Source of the DNA: a bacterium
GTDB taxonomy: Bacteria > Krumholzibacteriota > Krumholzibacteriia > LZORAL124-64-63
DNA length: 64,000 nt
NCBI GenBank assembly: GCA_024223715.1
Contig: JAAEOA010000434.1
Span: 1 to 64,000 of the forward strand
Direction of reading: 5' to 3'
The notes under the pieces were generated by a model. It did no database searches and was not told where the DNA came from. It saw nothing but the letters and a program-made list of their open reading frames with translations. Shown here one piece after another: positions 51,150 through 59,525 of the stretch. A program made the translations under genes and the position numbers. The stretch's first letter is position 1; every line of letters begins with the position of its first letter.

Positions 51150-52334
51150 TTATTTATCAAAACCAAGTGTAAGCTCCACTTCTTCACCGTTGCGATCCAC
51201 TAACAGAACCAACGGAGAACCCCTCAGGGCTTTGACTCTTTCTTCACCTGAAATAGATTTGAGCTGCTTACCGTTCATGGCTTTAATTTTGTCTCCAACC
51301 AAGAGGCCGGCTATCTCGGCTGGCAAGCCGGCAGATGTACCTAGTACCTCTAGTTCATCACCTACGATTCCTGTCAATTGAATACCATAGGATTGCTTGC
51401 CAGACCTCTTTCGTACCATCCGTTTGGGACCGCCTGCTTTTCCTTCAGCAACCTTGGCACCCGGTTCAGGCGAAAAGGATATTCGCTGATTAGAACAATC
51501 AATGGCAACGGAATAATCACCCAGGATTTGAATACCAATATTTCCGTAGGGTGCCTTTCTATTAAAGTTAATATTGGGGTTTGCAAGTTTCATTTCACCC
51601 AATTGGAAATCCCCAACAAGCTTACTGGAAAGAATTTCAAATTCTGCATCTACCGTTCGCCCCCTGCCAACAACTTTTGGTGACCCCTCCAGCGGCAATT
51701 CATCAGAAAGATTCATAGGTAACGAAATGCCGTGGGGAGCCCCGCTGTCCAGGGCAACTTCCACTGTCTTTCCGCCAACGGAAACTTCAAGATGAGGCAC
51801 AGTATTGGTTCCGTCGTATTCCAATATTTTTAGTCCATCTGCCGGAGGTAAAGTACCTTTTTGCAGGGTCATGTAGTCCTGCGGATAATTTATAGTAATC
51901 ACGTGCCCTTCCAATGCCGCTGCAGCCAGAATCCCATCCGGAGCTTTCAAACCTCTAAAGGGCCCGTCCAAATCCATGGATACTACCAAGACATCCTCGA
52001 AGACTACATCTCCGATAGCCAAAGATCCGAGAGAATGCTGGTCAGACAGACTTGGTTTATCACCCATCGGACTGCCAAGCTCAACAGAGCCGACAACCGA
52101 CAGTTTCAGTGTTTCGGCGAGTTTTTCGTTCAATACGTTTATCCCTGCCCCGGTATCCAGTACAAAGGAATAGGGGCCTGAATTATTAATCATCACTTCA
52201 ACCGTTGAAAGGTGGGCGATTTTACCCAAAGGAAGAGTTTTTATTTGTGTTCGCCCACCCTGAGCAAGGGCAAGGGCGGCCACAGTAAAAATTAGAAGAA
52301 CTAAGAACATTGAGGTAAATAGTGGTTTTCGCAT
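51150..52334 (-). CDS. Retropepsin-like aspartic protease with PDZ domain
   Basis: 394 residues: signal peptide (MFLVLLIFTVAALALAQ) and two aspartyl-protease half-domains with the hallmark motifs VLDTGAGINVL (about residue 60) and VALDSGAPHGISL (about residue 190). A PDZ domain follows (about 300-390, VLGTSAGLPAEIAGLLVGD). Both catalytic Asp residues are in one polypeptide, unlike homodimeric retropepsins. Likely secreted or periplasmic protease. The gene is divergent from a PadR regulator, and the shared region contains a strong palindrome, so it may be PadR-controlled. Confidence 0.85.
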   Translation of the reverse strand: MRKPLFTSMFLVLLIFTVAALALAQGGRTQIKTLPLGKIAHLSTVEVMINNSGPYSFVLDTGAGINVLNEKLAETLKLSVVGSVELGSPMGDKPSLSDQHSLGSLAIGDVVFEDVLVVSMDLDGPFRGLKAPDGILAAAALEGHVITINYPQDYMTLQKGTLPPADGLKILEYDGTNTVPHLEVSVGGKTVEVALDSGAPHGISLPMNLSDELPLEGSPKVVGRGRTVDAEFEILSSKLVGDFQLGEMKLANPNINFNRKAPYGNIGIQILGDYSVAIDCSNQRISFSPEPGAKVAEGKAGGPKRMVRKRSGKQSYGIQLTGIVGDELEVLGTSAGLPAEIAGLLVGDKIKAMNGKQLKSISGEERVKALRGSPLVLLVDRNGEEVELTLGFDK

Positions 52335-52394
52335 GGTTTGTAACTCCAGATAGGTTAAGGTTCAAGCGAGTGTAGTATTACAGCCTTGTGCATG

Positions 52395-52407
52395 GTACGA
52401 ATCGTAC
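52395..52407. promoter_or_regulatory. Candidate PadR operator palindrome
   Basis: GTACGA-A-TCGTAC is a perfect 6-bp inverted repeat (13 bp) in the 119-bp region between the divergent protease and PadR genes, 61 bp from the protease start and 47 bp from the PadR start. The placement suits repression of both. Confidence 0.55.
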
Positions 52408-52453
52408 TATATTTTGTTTCATAATTCAACACCAAAAGTTTGGAGGGCTTCAA

Positions 52454-53005
52454 TTGAGTGATTTGAGTGAATTGGAAGGAGCAGTTTTAGGAATACTGTG
52501 GAGCGATGGACCGCAAACAGCCTATGCTATTCGTACTCGTTTCCGGAAATCTCCCAGTTCCCACTTCAGTGGAAGTGCAGGTGCCATTTATCCCTTGGTT
52601 GAACGTATCACCAAAGTCGGGCTGGTTAAGGCAGTTGCCACTAGCCGAGGTAAAAGATCCAGCACTTCCTACGAACTTACGGAAAATGGATGCATGGCTT
52701 TGCAAAACTGGGTAGTGCCGGTCAAAGATTGGATGGCCGCCGTAGAGTTCGACCCCATTCGAACCAGAGTTCATTTTCTTGGCTCCCTCGATTCAGACCA
52801 ACAGGACCGATTTCTTCACGAAGCTATGACAAAGCTGGAAGCAGAAGTAAAAGCTACTAAAAAACTTGTAAGTGAACTAGCCACATCAAAAGACAACTGG
52901 CGAACTTGGGGCGCTCGTGGAGCATTGGCAGTACTGCAGGCCAGAATGGAGTGGGTACGGGCGATTATCGACAGTTTGGCCACTGACGGCGCCGGAACAA
53001 GTTGA
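52454..53005 (+). CDS. PadR-family transcriptional regulator (second)
   Basis: TTG start at 52454 after TTGGAGGGCTTCAA; the frame extends further upstream across the operator palindrome, which argues against the longer form. 183 residues: winged helix (LEGAVLGILWSDGPQTAYAI, GAIYPLVERITKVGLV) and a helical C-terminal domain. Probably represses itself and the divergent aspartic protease gene through the palindrome at 52395. Confidence 0.75.
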   Translation: MSDLSELEGAVLGILWSDGPQTAYAIRTRFRKSPSSHFSGSAGAIYPLVERITKVGLVKAVATSRGKRSSTSYELTENGCMALQNWVVPVKDWMAAVEFDPIRTRVHFLGSLDSDQQDRFLHEAMTKLEAEVKATKKLVSELATSKDNWRTWGARGALAVLQARMEWVRAIIDSLATDGAGTS

Positions 53006-53172
53006 TTCTTTAATTCTGTCTTTGAAATCCCCACAAGCGGGTGTTGTTTGAATTTGGCTCTTTGGTCTTTTTGAAAATGGGAAAAAGTGTAGTTGTATAA
53101 ACACGGAACAATGGTTGCATGAATTTGGTGCAGAGAAAAACGCCAAACCCTCTTGATGGGATGTAGACCGCT

Positions 53173-54003
53173 ATGAGAAACCCCAGGATATTGCTGGCAA
53201 TATTTATCTGTTTGCTTTTTGCAATTATTGGTTGTGCCAATTCATCAGACGATCCCACAATACCCGATAACTCTGGAAACGGAGATGATAACCAAGCCCA
53301 GCCGGTAACTGTTTACGGCAACAAAGCAGATGCTTTGTGTGTGGCCCAATTCAACCAACTTTCCCCAAATGCAATTGAATCTGTTGGTGGCTTGCGCCTA
53401 TATTACGGTCATACCAGCCACGGTAGTCAACTGATCACTGGCCTGGATATGATCGAAAACTTCGATCCACTTTTCAGCCAACCTACAATTAGCGAGCCTG
53501 GCGGTGATTTAGGCCATAACGGTAGCCTAACGTGGGAAACAACCACAAGGGCGTATTTGGCTGACTATGCCCAGGAAACTGACGTAGTGATCTGGTCCTG
53601 GTGTGGCGGTGCCTCAGACAATACTCTCGATGGCATTGATATTTATTTAAATGCCATGAATCAGCTTGAGATCGACTTTCCCGATATCATCTTTATTTAC
53701 ATGACCGGGCATCTTGACGGTACCGGGGTTGATGGCAATCTGTATGCCAACAACAACCGCATTCGTAATTATTGCGACGAAAACCAAAAGTGGCTCTATG
53801 ATTTTGCCGATATAGAAAGCTATGATCCAGCCGGAAATTATTATCCCGACGAAGACGACAGCTGCGACTGGTGCGAAGACTGGTGTGCCGGGAATGATTG
53901 CCTCGAATGCAACAGTTGCGCTCACTCTCATTGTTTTAATTGCTGGCAGAAAGGCAAGGCTTTTTGGTGGCTGTTGGGTCGTATTGTGGGTTGGCAAGGG
54001 TAA
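53173..54003 (+). CDS. Lipoprotein with Cys-rich C-terminal tail
   Basis: 276 residues: a lipoprotein signal (ICLLFAIIGC), then a domain with RLYYGHTSHGSQLITGLDMI, VVIWSWCGGAS and DIIFIYMTGHLDGTG, recalling SGNH-hydrolase-like proteins known from sediment bacteria. The last ~45 residues contain 10 Cys in CxxC-type spacing (CDWCEDWC, CLECNSC, CFNC) and end in a hydrophobic stretch FWWLLGRIVGW. The tail may bind metal or a cluster. No catalytic assignment is safe. Confidence 0.7.
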   Translation: MRNPRILLAIFICLLFAIIGCANSSDDPTIPDNSGNGDDNQAQPVTVYGNKADALCVAQFNQLSPNAIESVGGLRLYYGHTSHGSQLITGLDMIENFDPLFSQPTISEPGGDLGHNGSLTWETTTRAYLADYAQETDVVIWSWCGGASDNTLDGIDIYLNAMNQLEIDFPDIIFIYMTGHLDGTGVDGNLYANNNRIRNYCDENQKWLYDFADIESYDPAGNYYPDEDDSCDWCEDWCAGNDCLECNSCAHSHCFNCWQKGKAFWWLLGRIVGWQG

Positions 54004-54037
54004 CTGGTTTCAGTCTCGGCCGGATGTGATTTCTATT

Positions 54038-54082
54038 GGGGTTTTCAAGTTGATGCGGAGCTCCAGCATTAGCTGAAGCCCC
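54038..54082. terminator. Long imperfect hairpin between convergent genes
   Basis: GGGGTTTTCAAGTTGATGC pairs with GCATTAGCTGAAGCCCC around GGAGCTCC, between the plus-strand lipoprotein (ends 54003) and the minus-strand operon (ends 54112). Probably a bidirectional terminator. Contains a motif shared with 10232. Confidence 0.5.
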
Positions 54083-54111
54083 GATTAATATTCAAACAAA
54101 TATTATCAAAC

Positions 54112-55179
54112 TCAAGGCACCAAAACTCCACGCCGCTTCAAAGTCCCTGCATGAGCAGCATCCAAAACACTGTTAATATCCTCAAGGGCAAATTTCTCCA
54201 CAAACGGCGAAACCTTAATGCGGCCGTCACCAATCCACTGCAGCACTTCGGGGTAAAGGGCAGCATCGCAACCCCAGTTTCCCTGCACCGTAGCATCGAA
54301 AGCCATCAGATTGCTCAAACGCAATTCCTGCTTGGCCATGGTGAAACCAACGACCGATAAATGGGCACCCTGATTCACCAAGGCAAATGCTGTTTCCTGT
54401 CCAGGTTTGGTTCCTGAGGTTTCATAAATGCGCCAACGCACCGACGGCGCTCCCATTTCTTTGGCAGCAGCCTTCACTTGGCCCTTGATTTCGCGGATAT
54501 CCAAACCCTTGGTATTGATCACCGCATCGGCACCATATTCGGCAGCCACAGCCAGCTTGTCGTCATCAATATCCAGAGCAATAACTTTTGCTCCCACGGC
54601 AGCAGCAATCTGCACCCCATGAATTCCAATGCCACCGGTACCAATGCAAATGGCCAAATCGCCAGCAGTCAGTTCTGAACTGCGCACCGCTTGAAAAGGA
54701 GTGGTTATGGCATCGGCAACAACGGACAACTCCCACAATTCATGGTTGGCCAAAACGTTTTCCGGAATAGGGCAGAGGTAACGCGCGGGCACCGTCACGT
54801 GGGTGGCAAAACCACCGTGTCGATCATTACCGGGCATAACCTGGGCCCGACAAATACGACGGTGGCCATTGCGGCACAATTCACATTCACCGCAGGGCAT
54901 AACAGCGGGTACCATTACCGTGCTGCCGAGCAAACCTTCGTCGGCACCGGCTCCCAGTTGAACAACTTTTCCACTGATTTCATGACCCAATGCCAGGGGC
55001 ATTTCCGCCCGGGTGGGCACACCCTGATGCAAAAAAGAAATATCCGTATGACAGACACCACAGCCAGCCACTTCAACAATGGCCTCACCGGCAGCTGGTG
55101 CATCAAGATTTTCCTGACGCATTACACAGGGCTCAGATTGGGCCGTCATGACCCAACGGGTAACTTGAATATTGCTCAT
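54112..55179 (-). CDS. had: Zinc alcohol dehydrogenase, 6-hydroxycyclohex-1-ene-1-carbonyl-CoA dehydrogenase-like
   Basis: 355 residues with the catalytic zinc site (EVAGCGVCHTD and ALGHEISG), structural zinc CGECELCRNGHRRIC, and NAD-binding GTGGIGIHG. The particular stretches VPAVMPCGECELC, CRAQVMPGND and RLSNLMAF are strongly reminiscent of Had from the class I benzoyl-CoA pathway, which oxidises 6-hydroxy- to 6-oxocyclohex-1-ene-1-carbonyl-CoA. It is the last gene of the operon. Its start overlaps the stop of the ATPase gene (ATGA). No ring-opening hydrolase (Oah/BzdY) lies in the window. Substrate specificity is inferred from sequence memory and neighbours. Confidence 0.8.
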   Translation of the reverse strand: MSNIQVTRWVMTAQSEPCVMRQENLDAPAAGEAIVEVAGCGVCHTDISFLHQGVPTRAEMPLALGHEISGKVVQLGAGADEGLLGSTVMVPAVMPCGECELCRNGHRRICRAQVMPGNDRHGGFATHVTVPARYLCPIPENVLANHELWELSVVADAITTPFQAVRSSELTAGDLAICIGTGGIGIHGVQIAAAVGAKVIALDIDDDKLAVAAEYGADAVINTKGLDIREIKGQVKAAAKEMGAPSVRWRIYETSGTKPGQETAFALVNQGAHLSVVGFTMAKQELRLSNLMAFDATVQGNWGCDAALYPEVLQWIGDGRIKVSPFVEKFALEDINSVLDAAHAGTLKRRGVLVP

Positions 55180-55988
55180 TCATTTTCTCCTTGTTTGCAT
55201 AGAGGAATGTTTTTGTCTTTAAAAACCCAAAGAGCCGCACCAACAGCACCGGCCAAAATTGGTTGGGGAATTGCCGAAACCTGATGATCTGTTTTTGAGG
55301 AAATGGCTGACAAGACACCCGGGAAGTATTCGGCAACGCCTCCGGTGACATAGATTCGGTCACCGGGCCAGCCAATTTCAATTACCCGATCGGCAATGGA
55401 GTTAATGCAGCCAAGGGCCAAAGTTTCACGGGAAACACCTTCGCGCAATTTCTCCAGAATTTCCTGACCGGAAAAAAGGCTGCAATAGCTTCCTACATCG
55501 CAACTTTCGTCGGTACGGGAGGCTAGCTCCTGCATATGACTCGGATGCACATCCAAATGCCGGGCAGCAAAAATCAGGAAAGTTCCTATTCCCGTAGCGC
55601 AACGCCGGAGAGTCTGAATAGACGTTGGATGACCTTTTTTATTTACCAAAATTACTTTCGGTTCCCGACCGCCGATATCCGCCACACACATGCTGTTACC
55701 ATGGTGATGAAACGCACCCATGGCGTGGCAGGCGGCTTCGCCTTTGAACAAGGTGGCCATGGGAACACAGTTCTCGGCAAATCCAGTGGCGCAAATGCCG
55801 ATGACATTTTCCACATCAACTTTGGCATCTTCCAGGGCCACCGGAAAAGCTTCAGCTACCCGATCCTGAAAATACCCCCGCCTGGCAACCACGGCGCTTC
55901 CCTGGAGCAGACCCTGTTCATCCACAACTGCTACCTTGATGCATTCACTGCCAACATCTACACCCACACTAATTCTGGGTTTGGCCAT
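55176..55988 (-). CDS. BcrA/BadF-type ATPase activator of 2-hydroxyacyl-CoA dehydratase/benzoyl-CoA reductase
   Basis: Start at ATG 55988 (AAGGGAATATT before it), 10 bp after the upstream stop. 270 residues with an ASKHA fold: GVDVGSECIKVAVV, ICATGFAE, ADIGGREPKVI. Cluster-ligand-type cysteines are seen in RRCATGIGTFLIF and VGSYCSLFSG. Such homodimeric activators hold a bridging [4Fe-4S] cluster and use ATP to inject a low-potential electron into the catalytic component. Benzoyl-CoA reductase normally has two paralogous activator subunits, whereas only one is here, as in dehydratase systems. It is coupled to the following dehydrogenase gene by an ATGA overlap. Confidence 0.82.
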   Translation of the reverse strand: MAKPRISVGVDVGSECIKVAVVDEQGLLQGSAVVARRGYFQDRVAEAFPVALEDAKVDVENVIGICATGFAENCVPMATLFKGEAACHAMGAFHHHGNSMCVADIGGREPKVILVNKKGHPTSIQTLRRCATGIGTFLIFAARHLDVHPSHMQELASRTDESCDVGSYCSLFSGQEILEKLREGVSRETLALGCINSIADRVIEIGWPGDRIYVTGGVAEYFPGVLSAISSKTDHQVSAIPQPILAGAVGAALWVFKDKNIPLCKQGENE

Positions 55989-55998
55989 AATATTCCCT

Positions 55999-58293
55999 TC
56001 ATCCATTGGCCACCGAAGCCATTTCCTGAATTTCAATAAAATCGCGAAGTTTTTGCATGACCTGACTCATTGAAAAAAGACGCTGATCATGGGTGTCGCC
56101 TTCAATAACCAGAGACTCCAGACCTGTCCGTTCGCGCAGTCGCACTTCCAGGCCATAACGAACATTACTTTGCGAAGGTGCGGTTCTGCCTTCGTGGTAA
56201 ATCACTCCGTCTACGCCGTAATCATTAAAGGCTTTAATGAGTTGATTCTCTTTCCAGGCATCGGATCGGTTGTGAAAGATCCCGGAATAAACCCGTCCCA
56301 TGCTTTCAATAGGGTTTTTGGGGTCAAGGCCTGGCAAGGCGGAAATTCCACAATACGTGGAACCCACAACGGCAACTTTGCTATTCAAAAACAAATCTGC
56401 CAGGTGGCGCAATTCTGACCAGATGGGCGGGCCTTCCCAATAAAAGCGGAAGCGTTCACCCGGCACAGCTTCAATGGAATTGGCGACCCTGTCTTCAACT
56501 TCAGCCTTCAGCAGTGTGTAATATTCAACACCTTCTTCGGTGCCGCGCATTATTATGGATGGGGCAAGGTGAATCAGTGTATCGAAGAAGGTCAACGGAA
56601 CGGGCACTTGTCGACACAGGTCCAGGATTTCTCCCCACAAGCGGGTGCATTTATTTGACAGGCGAATGACCCGGGCCAACTCTCCGTAGTCCAGGTGGCA
56701 ATTAAACTTCATTTCCAGTTTTTCCACCAGGCCAAGGAATTGCAAAGTGGACGCACCTACATCAATCTCGCTTATTTCATTGAGAGATGCCGACGGATGC
56801 AAACCCATCACCGGCTTTTCAAACTTCCGACCATAGTATTCAAACCACCGAATGAGGTCGTGTCCGTAATTAGTATTGTAGGTCAGGACATCTGGCCTGG
56901 GTGGACCTTCAATGCCGTAGACTGAAACCAGCGGACTGTCTCCAGCCAGCATGGCGCCGACATCGCTGGCCATGGCGCTGCTCGCAAACTGTGAAAAACC
57001 GGCCTTCATTGCCTGGGGAATGTAGCGCCCAGACTGCCGACTTGATCCAATCAAAGCAGCATGGTTTTCGGGGAAATACACTGAAAAACCAAGGGCACGC
57101 AGAATTTCCACCGGGCCAGTGCCCGAACACCAGGCAATTTTTTGACCGGGATCATCGCTGGCCTGTTGCAACTTTTGGTAATAATTGGCTATCAATTCCT
57201 TGAGCTTGGGAGCGGAATCAAGCGGAACCCGGCTGGCAGGCATGCCGCCCCCAGGGGCCGGTCTTATGGGACGTAATGCCCGGCCCGATCGTTTCTGTGC
57301 AGGTTGAATTTTTTCTTCATCCCTGGCGGCAGCCGAACGTAAAGATGCGGCCACATTCTGTTTCCTGAGAAAACTCTGGCTTTCCCGGGAGTGAATAAAA
57401 TCGACAAGGCCTTTATTGTGTGGAGCTTTTAATCCTAGCTTTTCCGCTTCCCGGACCACGGCTCCATTTATGGTATCCACTTCAGTGAGGCACGATCGGG
57501 CCAGATCCTGCCACATGGAAGGCCGGTTTTTGCCCAGAGCTATTTGTGAATTGATTACCGGGGCATAAGGATCGTCTTCTTCGATGATGGTTATTCCCCT
57601 GGCCTTCATCACGGCAATAATTTCCATGCACAATTCGCGCATGAAACTCTGCAAGTGGGCATCGTCCAGTAACTCACGGCAGGTCAGACCGGTCAAAGCA
57701 CTGACTGGGTTGACAACGGCGTTGTGCAGAAGTTTTTGCCAAATCACATCATCAATTTGATCGGCAACTTCCGTATCCAGGCCACTGCGCCGAAATACTT
57801 CACCCACTTCTTTAATCGCATCGGTCATTACGCCGTCGTAAGGAGCAATTTGAATGGGTTTAATTCCCGGGCGGTAACGAATTCGATTCGGGCCCACGTG
57901 TTGAATGCTGTGATAAGTGATACCGCTGAGAACCTGTCTTGGTTCAATAATTCCGGCCATGGTTTCGGTATTGCCGATGCCGTTTTGCATGGACAGAACA
58001 AAGGTATCCGGGCCAATAATAGGCAGGCAGGCTTTTAGAGCTGGTTCCGTTTGATAACTTTTTACGGAGATGAAAACCAAATCAGCAGGTTCCATATTTT
58101 CAACACTGGTGACCACTTTTACCGGAATGCAGGTTTCGCCTTTGTTTCCTTCGGCTACAAACAAACCGGTCTCGTTCAGGAGTCTGGTCCTTGCTTCGTT
58201 GATTTCAATGAGGGTGACATCCTGGCCTCCGACAGTCAATTGACCGCCAACCAAACCACCAAGGGCACCTGCTCCAACAATGACTATCCTCAT
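55999..58293 (-). CDS. Fusion of ketopantoate-reductase-like dehydrogenase and 2-hydroxyacyl-CoA dehydratase/BCR subunit
   Basis: Start ATG 58293 overlaps the hydratase stop (ATGA). 764 residues. The first ~300 are an ApbA/PanE fold: MRIVIVGAGALGGLVGG, VFISVKSYQTE, QNGIGN and WQKLLHNAVVNPVSALTG. A basic, proline-rich linker follows (about 305-360), then an HgdB/BcrB-like domain: IAWCSGTGPVEILRALGFSV, YFPENHAAL, GASTLQFLG and VVGSTYCGI. Of the cluster-type cysteines, those in AWC and STYC are present. In positions where other family members have CSY and NTNxC, I read ASS and NTNYG. Known paths use separate genes for keto-acid reduction and dehydration. The partner subunit of the second domain is not seen nearby. 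Confidence 0.78.
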   Translation of the reverse strand: MRIVIVGAGALGGLVGGQLTVGGQDVTLIEINEARTRLLNETGLFVAEGNKGETCIPVKVVTSVENMEPADLVFISVKSYQTEPALKACLPIIGPDTFVLSMQNGIGNTETMAGIIEPRQVLSGITYHSIQHVGPNRIRYRPGIKPIQIAPYDGVMTDAIKEVGEVFRRSGLDTEVADQIDDVIWQKLLHNAVVNPVSALTGLTCRELLDDAHLQSFMRELCMEIIAVMKARGITIIEEDDPYAPVINSQIALGKNRPSMWQDLARSCLTEVDTINGAVVREAEKLGLKAPHNKGLVDFIHSRESQSFLRKQNVAASLRSAAARDEEKIQPAQKRSGRALRPIRPAPGGGMPASRVPLDSAPKLKELIANYYQKLQQASDDPGQKIAWCSGTGPVEILRALGFSVYFPENHAALIGSSRQSGRYIPQAMKAGFSQFASSAMASDVGAMLAGDSPLVSVYGIEGPPRPDVLTYNTNYGHDLIRWFEYYGRKFEKPVMGLHPSASLNEISEIDVGASTLQFLGLVEKLEMKFNCHLDYGELARVIRLSNKCTRLWGEILDLCRQVPVPLTFFDTLIHLAPSIIMRGTEEGVEYYTLLKAEVEDRVANSIEAVPGERFRFYWEGPPIWSELRHLADLFLNSKVAVVGSTYCGISALPGLDPKNPIESMGRVYSGIFHNRSDAWKENQLIKAFNDYGVDGVIYHEGRTAPSQSNVRYGLEVRLRERTGLESLVIEGDTHDQRLFSMSQVMQKLRDFIEIQEMASVANG

Positions 58294-59060
58294 GCATTTC
58301 TCCATTCGGGAGCGCATTTGTTGTAGAAGGCTTCAATACCAACGACCGGGTCTTCAGAGGTCATCAGTTTTTCAAGGAATACCGTTTCAGCCACCGTCAG
58401 TTTTTCGGCAAAAGATCCGCAGATGCTGTCTTTCAGAGTTCGTGTATTCAGACGCAGAACCAGGGGACTGGCTGAACGAAAATCGTCAAGATAAGTTTCC
58501 ATGGTATTTTCCAGATCATCGGTCGGCACGACTCGGGAGACTAAACCCAATTCTTTCATTTCACTGGCTGTGTAGACTCTGCCAGTACAGGTGATTTCCA
58601 TGGCTTTGGCCCGGCCAACCAATTCAGGTAAAACAACCACTCCCACCGGGGCAAAAAATCCCAGGCGAATTTCAGGTTGCCCAAACTTGGCCCGATCGCC
58701 GGCCAGCAGAACATCGGCCATCAGAATGAGTTCGAATCCGGCACCCATGGCGGCACCTCCAACAGCCATTACCACGGGAATATCCAGAGCATCAAAAAGG
58801 CGGAACAAACGTCCAAAAGAGGCAATCATTTCCGGGGCCTGTTCAGGACGGTGCTCGCCAACATCGGCTCCGGCGCAAAAGGCTTTTCCGGCCGCGGTAA
58901 TGGCCACAGCTTTCAAGTCCCGATCAGCGGCAACGGTCTCCAGAATGCCGCTCATCTGATCCATAAGGGCGGCAGACATAATATTAACGGGCGGATTATT
59001 TAAATGCAGATAAGCCACATTATTTTCCACGCGATATTCAACAAGAGTGGTATCTGACAT
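58290..59060 (-). CDS. dch: Enoyl-CoA hydratase, cyclohexa-1,5-diene-carbonyl-CoA hydratase-like
   Basis: 256 residues of the crotonase family: oxyanion motifs FCAGADVGEHRPEQ and GGAAMGAGFEL, then FGQPEIRLGFFAP, LPELVGRAKAMEI and a C-terminal EKLMTSEDPVVGIEAF. GADVGEHRPE and GQPEIRLGFFAP recall Dch of the benzoyl-CoA pathway, which hydrates the dienoyl-CoA product of the reductase. Gene order hydratase, reductase-like fusion, activator, dehydrogenase fits that route. The start overlaps the DUF35 stop (TAATG). Confidence 0.78.
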   Translation of the reverse strand: MSDTTLVEYRVENNVAYLHLNNPPVNIMSAALMDQMSGILETVAADRDLKAVAITAAGKAFCAGADVGEHRPEQAPEMIASFGRLFRLFDALDIPVVMAVGGAAMGAGFELILMADVLLAGDRAKFGQPEIRLGFFAPVGVVVLPELVGRAKAMEITCTGRVYTASEMKELGLVSRVVPTDDLENTMETYLDDFRSASPLVLRLNTRTLKDSICGSFAEKLTVAETVFLEKLMTSEDPVVGIEAFYNKCAPEWRNA

Positions 59061-59521
59061 TATTTTTCTCCTTGGTAGAAATTTGTTTTTACCCAGCGGG
59101 TGCCTGGTTTTTCCAATGTGTAATGAACCTTGATGTCTTCCGATTCTTCAATCAGGCGGGGCACAACCTGCACCGGCATGTCGATGGCAATATCGTCGGG
59201 CTGAATGCTCTGACCGAAGCTGGCCAGCAACCGTCCACTTTCTTCCAGGTCAATAACTCCCAGGAAAAACGGCACATCGTTTTCGAAACCGGCCGGGGCC
59301 GCATCAATGGAAGTGAAGGTCAGCAAAGTTCCCCGGCCACTTAATTCGGTGAAAGTGAATTCACCGCCATGGCAGGCTGAACAATCTGATCGCGGGGGGA
59401 AGCTCAGTTGCCCGCACTCGGTGCAGGTCGACCCCATCAGGCGCCCATCGCGCAAATGGGCGGCAAAGCCATCGACCTTGGTATGGGCACAGAAATTCTT
59501 TTTTCCAAACCATTCGAACAT
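59060..59521 (-). CDS. DUF35 zinc-ribbon/OB-fold partner of thiolase
   Basis: 153 residues: a rubredoxin-like zinc ribbon (STCTECGQLSFPPRSDCSAC) followed by an OB fold (GRGTLLTFTSIDAAPAGF, PFFLGVIDLEESGRLLASFG). Such DUF35 proteins form complexes with SCP2-type thiolases, as BbsA with BbsB in benzoylsuccinyl-CoA thiolysis. It lies 4 bp downstream of the thiolase gene, so it is very probably its subunit and channels acyl-CoA. Confidence 0.82.
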   Translation of the reverse strand: MFEWFGKKNFCAHTKVDGFAAHLRDGRLMGSTCTECGQLSFPPRSDCSACHGGEFTFTELSGRGTLLTFTSIDAAPAGFENDVPFFLGVIDLEESGRLLASFGQSIQPDDIAIDMPVQVVPRLIEESEDIKVHYTLEKPGTRWVKTNFYQGEK

Positions 59522-59525
59522 GGTA

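Noticed and set aside
54691-55284. 197-codon plus-strand frame
   Set aside because: Antisense to the Had-like dehydrogenase and activator genes; no ribosome site or domain.
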